A stretch of 13,463 nucleotides of DNA from Ruminococcus sp. Its GTDB lineage: Bacteria > Bacillota > Clostridia > Oscillospirales > Ruminococcaceae. The stretch spans positions 1 through 13,463 of the forward strand of contig DMBA01000119.1 of the NCBI GenBank assembly GCA_003446315.1. Reading direction: 5' to 3'. The translations under genes and the position numbers were made by a program. The notes under the pieces were generated by a model. That model was not told the DNA's origin. It saw nothing but the letters and a program-made list of their open reading frames with translations, and ran no database searches. Of this stretch, positions 7,121-13,263 are shown in pieces (the stretch's first letter is position 1; every line of letters begins with the position of its first letter).

Positions 7121-8389
7121 ATGATTCGATTTTATAATGCCCGTATTATGACAATGGCAGAAGATTGCAGCATCCGGAAAGGAGAACTGTGGACAGACGG
7201 TGACCGGATCCGGTATATCGGCGATACGCCTGCGGAGCTTCCGGAATTTGAACGTGAAATTGATGTGCAGGAGAATTTGCTCATGCCGAGTTTCAAGAAT
7301 GCACATACCCACTCGGCAATGACGTTCCTGCGCTCTTTTGCAGAGGATGTACCGCTGCAAACATGGCTCTTTGAAAAGGTCTTTCCTTATGAGGACAGAC
7401 TCACCGAGGAAGATGTATATGCGTTTGTACGGCTTGCAATTTTGGAGTATCTTGCTTCCGGTACAACTGCATTCTTTGATATGTATTTTTATCCGGACGG
7501 CACGGTGAATGCCGCGATCGAGACCGGTGTCCGTGCGATCCTTTGCGGCAGCATCAACGGCAGCGCAAAGGATGTGGAACGACTGAACAATCAGTATCAG
7601 AAGTATAAAAACATCCATCCGCGCATCGGCTACCGGCTCGGCTTCCATGCGGAGTATACCAGCGATGAGAGCCTGCACCGCGGCGTTGCGGCGCTTGCAC
7701 ATGCAGAAAAACAGCCGGTCTATACGCATATCAGTGAGACAAAAAAAGAGCAAGAGGAATGCATCGAACGGCACGGCGCTTCTCCTGCACAGTATTTTGA
7801 ATCAATCGGGCTTTGGGAATATGGCGGCGGCGGTTTTCACGGTGTCTGGTTTGATGAGAAAGACCGCGCGGTCTGGAAGCGGAACGGGCTTTGGTTCGTT
7901 TCCTGCCCCTGCTCCAATGCAAAGCTCGCAAGCGGCATTGCACCGCTGAGAGAATGCCTTGATGAAGGGGTTCAGCTTGCGCTTGGTACGGACGGAGCAG
8001 CTTCTAATAATGCACTGGATCCGTTCAGGGAGATGTATCTGGGTACTGTGCTGCAAAAGCTGCGCAATATGGATGCGGCATCTGTTCCCGCAGCCGCATT
8101 GCTGAAAGCTGCCACAGTCGGTTCTGCCAGAGCGATGGGCTTGGATGATTGTGATTATCTTGCGGTGGATAAACAGGCAGATCTGATTATGATTGACCTG
8201 CATGCTGCAAATATGCAGCCAACGCATCATATTCCGGAGAGCCTTGTACTCAGCGGCGACCGTATGAATGTGAAACTGACGATGTGTGCCGGTAAGATCC
8301 TCTATGAAGACGGTATGTATCATATCGGTGTCACACCGGATGAGATCCTTCGTGATACCGAAAGCAGGATCGCCCGCTTAACGCAATAA
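7121..8389 (+). CDS. mtaD: 5'-methylthioadenosine / S-adenosylhomocysteine deaminase (amidohydrolase)
   Basis: A 422-residue metal-dependent amidohydrolase of the MTA/SAH deaminase group, of which Thermotoga TM0936 is the characterised example. It replaces the adenine amino group by oxygen, giving S-inosylhomocysteine from SAH. Visible: a small N-terminal beta domain ending LLMPSFKNAHTHSAM with metal ligands H62 and H64, GFHAEY with H176, YTHISETKKE with H203 and E206, and LGTDGAASNN with D291; the C-terminal strands (KQADLIMIDL) rejoin the beta sandwich. These are the expected metal and catalytic residues in order and spacing. The start follows GGAAGGATAAAACT. It lies 18 bp after the unknown gene and 16 bp before the GNAT gene. 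Related guanine or cytosine deaminases and chlorohydrolases are alternatives, but the context with ahcY and PNP strongly favours MTA/SAH. Confidence 0.9.
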   Translation: MIRFYNARIMTMAEDCSIRKGELWTDGDRIRYIGDTPAELPEFEREIDVQENLLMPSFKNAHTHSAMTFLRSFAEDVPLQTWLFEKVFPYEDRLTEEDVYAFVRLAILEYLASGTTAFFDMYFYPDGTVNAAIETGVRAILCGSINGSAKDVERLNNQYQKYKNIHPRIGYRLGFHAEYTSDESLHRGVAALAHAEKQPVYTHISETKKEQEECIERHGASPAQYFESIGLWEYGGGGFHGVWFDEKDRAVWKRNGLWFVSCPCSNAKLASGIAPLRECLDEGVQLALGTDGAASNNALDPFREMYLGTVLQKLRNMDAASVPAAALLKAATVGSARAMGLDDCDYLAVDKQADLIMIDLHAANMQPTHHIPESLVLSGDRMNVKLTMCAGKILYEDGMYHIGVTPDEILRDTESRIARLTQ

Positions 8390-8405
8390 AGAGGAGCGTG
8401 CACAA

Positions 8406-8981
8406 ATGGAGCATAAAGGAACTGCAAAACTGGAAACGACCCGTTTGATCCTGCGTCCGTTTGTGCCGGAAGATGTCAATGCAGTGTTTGGAAATTGGGC
8501 AAATGATCCTGATGTGACGAAATATCTGACATGGAATGCACATGAGAACCGGCAGATGACAAAGACTGTTTTACAGGATTGGATTTCGAAATATATTTCG
8601 CCGGACTTCTATCATTGGGCGATTGTTCCAAAAGCACTCGGTCAGCCGATCGGAACGATCAGTGCGGTCAGGGTCTATGACGATACGGAGCAGATCGAAG
8701 CAGGATACTGTATCGGAAAAAAATGGTGGCATCAGGGGCTGACCAGCGAAGCCTTTGCCTGTGTGCTTGCGTTTTGGTTTGAACAGGTGCATGCCCGCAG
8801 GATCGAAGCCTGTCATCATGCGGAGAATCTCCATTCCGGTGATGTGATGCGAAAATGCGGGCTGCAATATGAAGGAAAACTCCGGCAGATCAATCAGAAG
8901 AACGGTGCTTCCTTTGAGACTTGCATCTATTCCATCCTGGCTGAACAGTATCAGCTAATGCATTTGCATATCATAACATAA
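8406..8981 (+). CDS. GNAT-family N-acetyltransferase (RimJ/RimL-like)
   Basis: A 191-residue GCN5-related acetyltransferase. It opens with LETTRLILRPFVPEDV (9-24), typical of the RimJ/RimL group, has EAGYCIGKKWWHQGLTSEA (98-116) containing the acetyl-CoA pyrophosphate loop W-x-Q-G-x-x-S-E-A, and ENLHSGDVMRKCGLQYEG (140-157), the N-x-x-S-x-x-x-M-x-K-x-G motif closing the CoA site. It ends with YSILAEQY plus a short tail. AGAGGAG precedes the ATG, 16 bp after the deaminase, and the gene ends within 3 bases of the terminator, so it closes the operon. The target amine (ribosomal N-terminus, amino acid or drug) cannot be told. Its link to SAH recycling is by position only. Confidence 0.88.
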   Translation: MEHKGTAKLETTRLILRPFVPEDVNAVFGNWANDPDVTKYLTWNAHENRQMTKTVLQDWISKYISPDFYHWAIVPKALGQPIGTISAVRVYDDTEQIEAGYCIGKKWWHQGLTSEAFACVLAFWFEQVHARRIEACHHAENLHSGDVMRKCGLQYEGKLRQINQKNGASFETCIYSILAEQYQLMHLHIIT

Positions 8982-8983
8982 AA

Positions 8984-9037
8984 AATCTCCGGCGGATCGG
9001 AAACAGGATTGCTTCCTGTGAAGATCCGTCGGAGATT
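8984..9037. terminator. bidirectional branched terminator between convergent units
   Basis: AATCTCCGGCGGATC (8984-8998) pairs with GATCCGTCGGAGATT (9023-9037) over 15 bp with one G-U on the plus strand. The loop holds a second hairpin, ACAGGA/TCCTGT (9003-9008 and 9014-9019). On the minus strand the stem runs straight into six Ts, making a strong terminator for trxA. On the plus strand it is followed by CTGCTTTT, a weaker tail, for the ahcY unit. Confidence 0.85.
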
Positions 9038-9053
9038 CTGCTTTTAACAGGGA

Positions 9054-9368
9054 TTATAATCCGAGCTGTTTTGCAAGTGCTTCCATCGGCATTGCACCGA
9101 CTGCACGCTTTTTGACTTGTCCGTTTTCAAACAGTAAAAGTGCCGGAATGCTGTCGATTTCGAAATGACCGGCAAGCTCCGGCAGCTCGTCCACATTGAC
9201 CTTGACGACTTTGACCGTCGGATATGCGCTGTCAAATTTTTCCAGCACGGGTGCCATCATCATGCAGGGGCCGCACCATGATGCCCAGAAATCGACCAGA
9301 ACCTTACCCTTTTCTTCCAGAACCTCTGTAATGAAATCAGCTTCCGTATCAGCGTGAAAAATAGCCAT
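9054..9368 (-). CDS. trxA: thioredoxin
   Basis: A 104-residue cytosolic thioredoxin with the redox motif WCGPC at 31-35 (C32 and C35), VDFWASWCGPC strand-helix context, and the cis-proline loop DSIPALLLFENG (P75). It reduces protein disulfides such as those of ribonucleotide reductase, peroxiredoxins and methionine sulfoxide reductase. The ATG at 9368 is preferred over one 13 codons upstream because GTGAGGAGAAGAATT precedes it and the family begins here. It lies 11 bp after the FTR-like gene, so the two are cotranscribed and probably form an electron-transfer pair. The stop is close to the shared terminator. Confidence 0.95.
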   Translation of the reverse strand: MAIFHADTEADFITEVLEEKGKVLVDFWASWCGPCMMMAPVLEKFDSAYPTVKVVKVNVDELPELAGHFEIDSIPALLLFENGQVKKRAVGAMPMEALAKQLGL

Positions 9369-9379
9369 AATTCTTCTCC

Positions 9380-9577
9380 TCACTTTTCTTTGTAGTACAG
9401 TCTGCAATGGCAGTAGCCCTCGAAATCAGGATCAGCGATCTGCTCCCGGAATTCGAGGCACATACATCGGTTGTCCTCCGTTTTTTGAAGCCGGCAGGGA
9501 CAATAGCCGTCCTTTTTCTTCAATCCTTCCCGGATACGCTCAACCACGGCGGTGTCTTCGTTATAACGGATTTTCAT
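9380..9577 (-). CDS. ferredoxin-thioredoxin reductase catalytic-chain-like protein
   Basis: A 65-residue protein with three C-x-C motifs: CPC at 26-28, CMC at 38-40 and CHC at 56-58, ending CHCRLYYKEK. Six cysteines in three C-x-C pairs are the hallmark of the ferredoxin-thioredoxin reductase catalytic (beta) chain, where four bind a [4Fe-4S] cluster and two form the active disulfide. The spacing here is x9 and x15, versus x16 and x8 in the plant enzyme, with the same total. The chain is much shorter than the ~110-residue plant beta subunit, and no variable alpha chain gene is adjacent. The ATG at 9577 is chosen because AGGAGG lies 9 bases upstream; an ATG eight codons earlier has none. Immediate linkage to thioredoxin supports a role in passing ferredoxin electrons to TrxA. 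Cluster content and activity are inferred. Confidence 0.8.
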   Translation of the reverse strand: MKIRYNEDTAVVERIREGLKKKDGYCPCRLQKTEDNRCMCLEFREQIADPDFEGYCHCRLYYKEK

Positions 9578-9634
9578 TTTGGTAAACCTCCTTTTTATCA
9601 TTTATATTGTGCACAATTCAATTCTGCTATTCCT

Positions 9635-9663
9635 ATTGTAGCATAAACAGTGCAGAATGTCAA
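9635..9663 (-). promoter_or_regulatory. sigma-70-type promoter for the FTR-like/trxA unit
   Basis: On the minus strand a perfect TTGACA (9663-9658) and TACAAT (9640-9635) are separated by 17 bp, about 60 bp before the FTR-like start codon. The AT-rich stretch 9664-9744 between this and the divergent lysine-operon promoter holds no gene or clear structure. Confidence 0.85.
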
Positions 9664-9744
9664 GGGGATATGGAAAATAAAAATATGTTTTCGTTCAAAA
9701 TACAGATGTTTTCCTAAGAAATACATATTCTTGCAAAATAGGGG

Positions 9745-9773
9745 TTGACAAATGCTTTATAGTGTGGTAGAAT
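9745..9773 (+). promoter_or_regulatory. sigma-70-type promoter for the lysine operon
   Basis: Perfect TTGACA (9745-9750), a 17-bp spacer and TAGAAT (9768-9773). Transcription would start near 9780, exactly at the 5' edge of the riboswitch aptamer. Confidence 0.88.
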
Positions 9774-9780
9774 AGAAGCA

Positions 9781-9969
9781 CGGACAGAGGTGCGGACTTG
9801 ATGAGTCCTGCCGGAAACAGGGAACCGTCCCGCCGCAGACTGCGAATTTCCGGCAAAAAAGGCAAGCCCGCCGAAGTATTTCACAAATCGGGAATGTGAA
9901 TTGCTGGGCGCGTACTGAAAAAGTGCGTGACTGTCATATGCGGTTGATCCGTATATGGAGTGCTGACCG
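9781..9969 (+). promoter_or_regulatory. lysine riboswitch (L-box) aptamer
   Basis: The leader carries the conserved lysine-riboswitch blocks in order: AGAGGTGCGG with P2 (from 9786), a long P2/P3 arm, GCCGAAG (9870-9876), a P4 arm TTCAC...GTGAA, GCTGGGC (9903-9909), GACTGTC (9929-9935), a P5 arm ATATGCGG/CCGTATAT, and GGAGTGCTGACCG closing P1 against CGGACAG at the 5' end, with one A-A mismatch. Lysine binding stabilises P1 and allows the downstream terminator to form, lowering asd and dap expression. The next gene encodes aspartate-semialdehyde dehydrogenase, which confirms the assignment. Arm boundaries were judged by eye. Confidence 0.93.
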
Positions 9970-10030
9970 GGTTTTCGCTGCATCTCAGATGTACAGTCTC
10001 AGAGAGCGAATCCGTTCAACTTGCTCAATG

Positions 10031-10057
10031 TCCGCCAGAAAGTTGGCGGATTTTTTT
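10031..10057 (+). terminator. riboswitch-controlled intrinsic terminator
   Basis: TCCGCCA (10031-10037) and TGGCGGA (10044-10050) form a 7-bp stem with a 6-base loop, followed by seven Ts (10051-10057). It lies about 60 nt after the aptamer and 62 bp before asd, the expected expression platform for transcription attenuation. A possible competing pairing is CAACTT (10017-10022) with AAGTTG (10040-10045), which would cover the loop and the start of the right arm; this antiterminator is tentative. Confidence 0.9.
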
Positions 10058-10073
10058 CTGCCTCAAAACAGCT

Positions 10074-10091
10074 CCTTTGCGCTCGCAAAGG
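10074..10091 (+). other. short perfect hairpin between attenuator and asd
   Basis: CCTTTGC and GCAAAGG flank the loop GCTC, giving a 7-bp stem that survives on the read-through transcript, about 15 bases before the GGAGGA ribosome site. It has no U-tract. It might stabilise the 5' end after processing or be incidental. Confidence 0.45.
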
Positions 10092-10119
10092 CACTTTATC
10101 GAATGGAGGACTTTATTTT

Positions 10120-11202
10120 ATGAAAGAATTTCGCGTTGGTATTATCGGTGCGACCGGTATGGTTGGTCAGCGTTTTGCGCTGCTGCTTGCAGATCATCCG
10201 TGGTTTAAGGTGACGGTCATGGCTGCATCTTCCCGTTCTGCCGGTAAAACATACCGGGAAGCTGTCGGCGCAAGATGGGCTTTCAAAGATCAGCCGATGC
10301 CGGAAAAGTTTGCAGATCTCGTGATCTACGATGCAGGCGCTGATATTGAAAAGATCGCATCGCAGGTCGATTTCTGCTTCTGCGCTGTTGACATGAAGAA
10401 GGATGCACTTCGTGCACTTGAGGAAGCATATGCAAAGGCAGAATGCCCGATCGTTTCCAACAACTCCGCACATCGCTTTACCCCTGATGTTCCGATGATC
10501 ATTCCGGAGCTGAATCCGGAGCACCTCGATATCATCGCATTCCAGAAGCAGAGACTCGGCACAAAGCGCGGTTTTATTGCAGTCAAGTCCAATTGCTCCA
10601 TTCAGAGCTATGTTCCGGCGCTGCATCCGCTGCGGAAATTCGGCATCAAGCAGGTGCTCGCCTGCACTTATCAGGCGATTTCCGGTGCCGGCAAGACCTT
10701 CGAGCGCTGGCCGGAAATGGTCGATAACCTGATCCCGTATATCGGCGGTGAGGAAGAAAAGTCTGAGCAGGAACCGCTGAAAATCTGGGGTACCATCGAG
10801 AACGGCGAGATCGTCAAGGCTGCAAGCCCGCTGATCACCACCCAGTGCCTGCGTGTTCCGGTCTCGGACGGTCATACTGCGGCAGTATTTGTCAAGTTTG
10901 AAAATAAGCCTACTGAGGATGAGATCAAGGCTGCATGGGCAGAATATAAGGGCATTCCGCAGGAGCTGGAGCTTCCGCATGCACCGAAGCAGTTCCTGAA
11001 CTATTTCGAAGAACCGGATCGTCCGCAGGCAAAGATCGACAGAAATTTGGAAGGCGGCATGGCAATTTCGATCGGCAGACTCCGTGAGGATACGCTGTTT
11101 GATTATAAGTTCGTCTGCCTGTCCCATAATACACTGCGCGGTGCAGCAGGCGGTGCCGTTGAACTGGCTGAGCTGCTCGCAGCAAAGGGTTACTTCGACT
11201 GA
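10120..11202 (+). CDS. asd: aspartate-semialdehyde dehydrogenase (archaeal/fungal-type)
   Basis: A 360-residue NADPH-dependent enzyme that reduces aspartyl phosphate to aspartate semialdehyde, the branch metabolite for lysine/diaminopimelate, threonine and methionine. Features: Rossmann loop GIIGATGMVGQRF (7-19), VSNNSAHR, the active-site block VKSNCSIQS with nucleophile C159, TYQAISGAGK, and VPVSDGHTAAVFV with catalytic H252. The sequence around the active site and the length resemble the archaeal/fungal subclass rather than the usual E. coli-like one. The ATG at 10120 follows GGAGGACTTTATTTT; the frame is open 33 codons further up into the terminator, but that part is not conserved-looking and has no ribosome site. 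It heads the operon controlled by the lysine riboswitch. Confidence 0.96.
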   Translation: MKEFRVGIIGATGMVGQRFALLLADHPWFKVTVMAASSRSAGKTYREAVGARWAFKDQPMPEKFADLVIYDAGADIEKIASQVDFCFCAVDMKKDALRALEEAYAKAECPIVSNNSAHRFTPDVPMIIPELNPEHLDIIAFQKQRLGTKRGFIAVKSNCSIQSYVPALHPLRKFGIKQVLACTYQAISGAGKTFERWPEMVDNLIPYIGGEEEKSEQEPLKIWGTIENGEIVKAASPLITTQCLRVPVSDGHTAAVFVKFENKPTEDEIKAAWAEYKGIPQELELPHAPKQFLNYFEEPDRPQAKIDRNLEGGMAISIGRLREDTLFDYKFVCLSHNTLRGAAGGAVELAELLAAKGYFD

Positions 11203-11233
11203 TTATTAACAATTTTGAAACGGGGGATCGCGC

Positions 11234-11836
11234 ATGCGGCATATGTTCGTTTGTCCGATGGATGATGTCATCAGAACGGCTTTGATCGAAGTCCGTACCG
11301 ATTACCGGCTTGCCGGGGGTGTGCATCTTCGGACGTTTACACCGCAGCAGCCGCCCTTGTATCCGTATGTACCGGCTTATTTTCAGTATTATAAGAAGCA
11401 GCGGAAACCGCTTCGGGAATTCCTGCGTGATACGATGTATGGATATAAACCGAAATGCTTTCTGCTTGTGCTACATGACGATGCAACGGATCTGGAATCG
11501 CATGCACTCAGTGAAATGCTGATTGCATGCGGTGCGAAGGAAACACTGATGGAGTTTCGTGCTTTTTTGCTTTCTGAAAAGGAACGCTATATCGCTGTGA
11601 CCGGTTCAAAACGTGCTGTCACGGTGACGCTTGTTTCTGAGCAGCAGGGGGATACGGAACGGATCTTTATCCCGATTCAGGATGCATCTCCGGAGAATGT
11701 GCTGGATGCAGTTCAGGATCTGGATCCGGATGGCATACTGCCGGTGTATCAATTCGGTTTGCCGGAGCGTCTGGCACAGATCGGAACGGCAGTCAATGAA
11801 GCCGAGATCATACGGAATTTTGTCAAATTGACTTAA
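11234..11836 (+). CDS. unrecognised protein in the lysine operon
   Basis: A 200-residue protein I do not recognise, 31 bp after asd with GGGGGATCGCGC before the ATG. No signal peptide, membrane helix or cysteine motif is seen. Residues 60-135 have a pattern loosely like part of an actin/MreB fold: a helix (LREFLRDTMYG), a strand (KCFLLVLHDD), an acidic turn (ATDLESHALSEM), then ACGAKETLMEF and a strand ERYIAVTGSKRAVTVTLV. In MreB a similar order (helix, P-x-x-x-V-x-V-P strand, E-x-R-A helix, A-G-A) occurs, but the phosphate-binding glycine loops are not evident here, so it would not be a normal ATPase. This resemblance is weak. Location in the diaminopimelate (cell-wall precursor) operon makes an envelope link conceivable but unproven. 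Confidence 0.85.
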   Translation: MRHMFVCPMDDVIRTALIEVRTDYRLAGGVHLRTFTPQQPPLYPYVPAYFQYYKKQRKPLREFLRDTMYGYKPKCFLLVLHDDATDLESHALSEMLIACGAKETLMEFRAFLLSEKERYIAVTGSKRAVTVTLVSEQQGDTERIFIPIQDASPENVLDAVQDLDPDGILPVYQFGLPERLAQIGTAVNEAEIIRNFVKLT

Positions 11837-11869
11837 AAAGCATATTATAAAGAAAGCAGGCGTGCATAG

Positions 11870-12280
11870 ATGAATTCAGAACAGTTTGCGCTGCTGCGGA
11901 TCCCGTCATACGGGCGCATGCAGATGATACCGCTGACAGAAAAGGACGTATCTGAGCGCATGCTCGCCGGACTGCTGGAAACCGATGTGACGGAACGAAT
12001 GCGTGTGCCTGCTGTGCCGGATTCGTTTCCGCCTGATGCGGTTCTGTGCTACTTCATTGATGCACGGGGCGGTGAACGGGAATTGCCCGTTAATTTCATC
12101 GGCACTTGCTTTTATCATACCGGATGTCCCATCTACGGCGATCTGATCCTTGCGATTTGTGCGCAGGACAGCGATCTTGCTGCGATTTCCGGTTTTACTG
12201 CAGAACAATATCAGACACTTGCCGACTGGCTGACAGAACAGTTCGGCAGCTATTTGGATCGACCGGAGAATCTGTCATAA
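11870..12280 (+). CDS. unrecognised small protein in the lysine operon
   Basis: A 136-residue soluble protein, 33 bp after the previous gene and 27 bp before dapA. The ribosome site is weak (AAAGCAGG about 9 bases before the ATG). The N-terminus (MNSEQFALLRIPSYGRMQMI) and a central block LCYFIDARGGERELPVNFIG, CFYHTGCPIYGDLILA (residues 80-95) and a helical C-terminus (GFTAEQYQTLADWLTEQF) are the visible features. The central D-x-x-G-x-x-x-x-LP-x-N ... G-x-P-x-x-GD pattern faintly recalls DUF3846-like proteins, but this is from memory and uncertain. No catalytic motif is clear. It sits with its 200-residue neighbour between asd and dapA, so both are under lysine control. Confidence 0.82.
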   Translation: MNSEQFALLRIPSYGRMQMIPLTEKDVSERMLAGLLETDVTERMRVPAVPDSFPPDAVLCYFIDARGGERELPVNFIGTCFYHTGCPIYGDLILAICAQDSDLAAISGFTAEQYQTLADWLTEQFGSYLDRPENLS

Positions 12281-12307
12281 AATTTGAATTAGAAAGGATT
12301 ATGAACC

Positions 12308-13195
12308 ATGAAGCCTGTTATTTTTACCGGCGCGGCTGTTGCGCTTGTCACACCGTTTCAAGCAGACGGTACCGTGGATTACGATTCGCTCGGCAAGCTG
12401 ATTGATTTCCAGATCAATAACGGAACAGATGCACTTGTCATTGCCGGCACGACCGGCGAAAGCTCAACGCTTTCTGAGCAGGAACATATTGATGTCATCA
12501 AGTTTGCCGTGGATTATGTCAATCATCGGGTACCGGTCATTGCGGGTACCGGCAGCAATGATACATCCACTGCTGTGATGCTCTCGCAGGAAGCAGAGAA
12601 GCTCGGTGCAGATGCGCTTTTGCTTGTCACGCCGTATTACAATAAGACAACACAGCGCGGCTTGTATGTGCACTATAAGACCATTGCGGAAAGTGTGAAG
12701 ATCCCGATTATTCTTTACAATGTTCCGTCCAGAACCGGTCTTGGCATTGATGTGGAAACAGCAGCAAAGCTCGCTGAGATCGACAATATTGTGGCAATGA
12801 AGGATGCTGTCGGCAACATCACTTATACTGCAAATCTGATCGAACGCTGCGGCGAGAATCTGACTGTTTACAGCGGAAATGACGATCAGATCGTTCCGAT
12901 GATGTCGCTTGGTGCAAAGGGTGTCATCTCTGTTCTTTCGAATGTGATGCCGAAGGAAACACACGATATGACAGCGGCTGCACTTTCCGGCGATTTCAAG
13001 ACTGCGGCTGCACTTCAGCTTCGTTATCTCAAGCTGATTCATGCATTGTTTATTGAAACCAATCCGATTCCGGTGAAGGAAGCCGTCAATCAGATGGGAT
13101 TCTCTGCCGGTGCATGTCGTTTGCCGCTTTATGAAATGGCAGATGAAACAAAGGCTGTTTTGGTTGCTGAAATGAAGAAGCAGGGTCTCTGCTGA
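12308..13195 (+). CDS. dapA: 4-hydroxy-tetrahydrodipicolinate synthase
   Basis: A 295-residue cytosolic TIM-barrel aldolase condensing pyruvate with aspartate semialdehyde, the committed step to diaminopimelate and lysine. Key residues are present: GTTGESSTL with T48 and T49, LYNVPSRTG with Y137 (catalytic triad tyrosine) and the substrate-binding arginine after it, VAMKDAVGN with the Schiff-base lysine K165, and VYSGNDDQ. The length is normal for the family. AGAAAGGA precedes the ATG at 12308. It uses the product of asd at the head of the same operon. The Gram-positive-like enzymes are often not lysine-inhibited; transcriptional control by the upstream riboswitch fits that. Confidence 0.97.
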   Translation: MKPVIFTGAAVALVTPFQADGTVDYDSLGKLIDFQINNGTDALVIAGTTGESSTLSEQEHIDVIKFAVDYVNHRVPVIAGTGSNDTSTAVMLSQEAEKLGADALLLVTPYYNKTTQRGLYVHYKTIAESVKIPIILYNVPSRTGLGIDVETAAKLAEIDNIVAMKDAVGNITYTANLIERCGENLTVYSGNDDQIVPMMSLGAKGVISVLSNVMPKETHDMTAAALSGDFKTAAALQLRYLKLIHALFIETNPIPVKEAVNQMGFSAGACRLPLYEMADETKAVLVAEMKKQGLC

Positions 13196-13208
13196 ACGGA
13201 TGAAATGT

Positions 13209-13242
13209 CAATGCCGTCTGGGCAGTTGTTCAGGCGGCATTG
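13209..13242 (+). other. stem-loop between dapA and dapB
   Basis: CAATGCCGTCTG (13209-13220) pairs with CAGGCGGCATTG (13231-13242) over 12 bp with one U-G, around a 10-base loop. No U-run follows (TTACAGAAAAG), so full termination is unlikely. It could be an RNA-processing or stability element that sets the dapA to dapB ratio. Confidence 0.65.
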
Positions 13243-13263
13243 TTACAGAAAAGAGGTTGAAAA

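Noticed and set aside
9781..9969. Cobalamin riboswitch reading of the asd leader, suggested by the GGGAACCGTCCCGCC stretch
   Set aside because: The ordered blocks GCCGAAG, GCTGGG, GACTGTC and GGAGTGCT, and the downstream asd-dapA genes, identify it as a lysine riboswitch.
10096..11127. 343-codon minus-strand open frame opposite asd
   Set aside because: Antisense shadow; asd is conserved along its whole length.
13209..13242. Intrinsic terminator after dapA
   Set aside because: No U-tract follows the stem and dapB continues directly with its own ribosome site.
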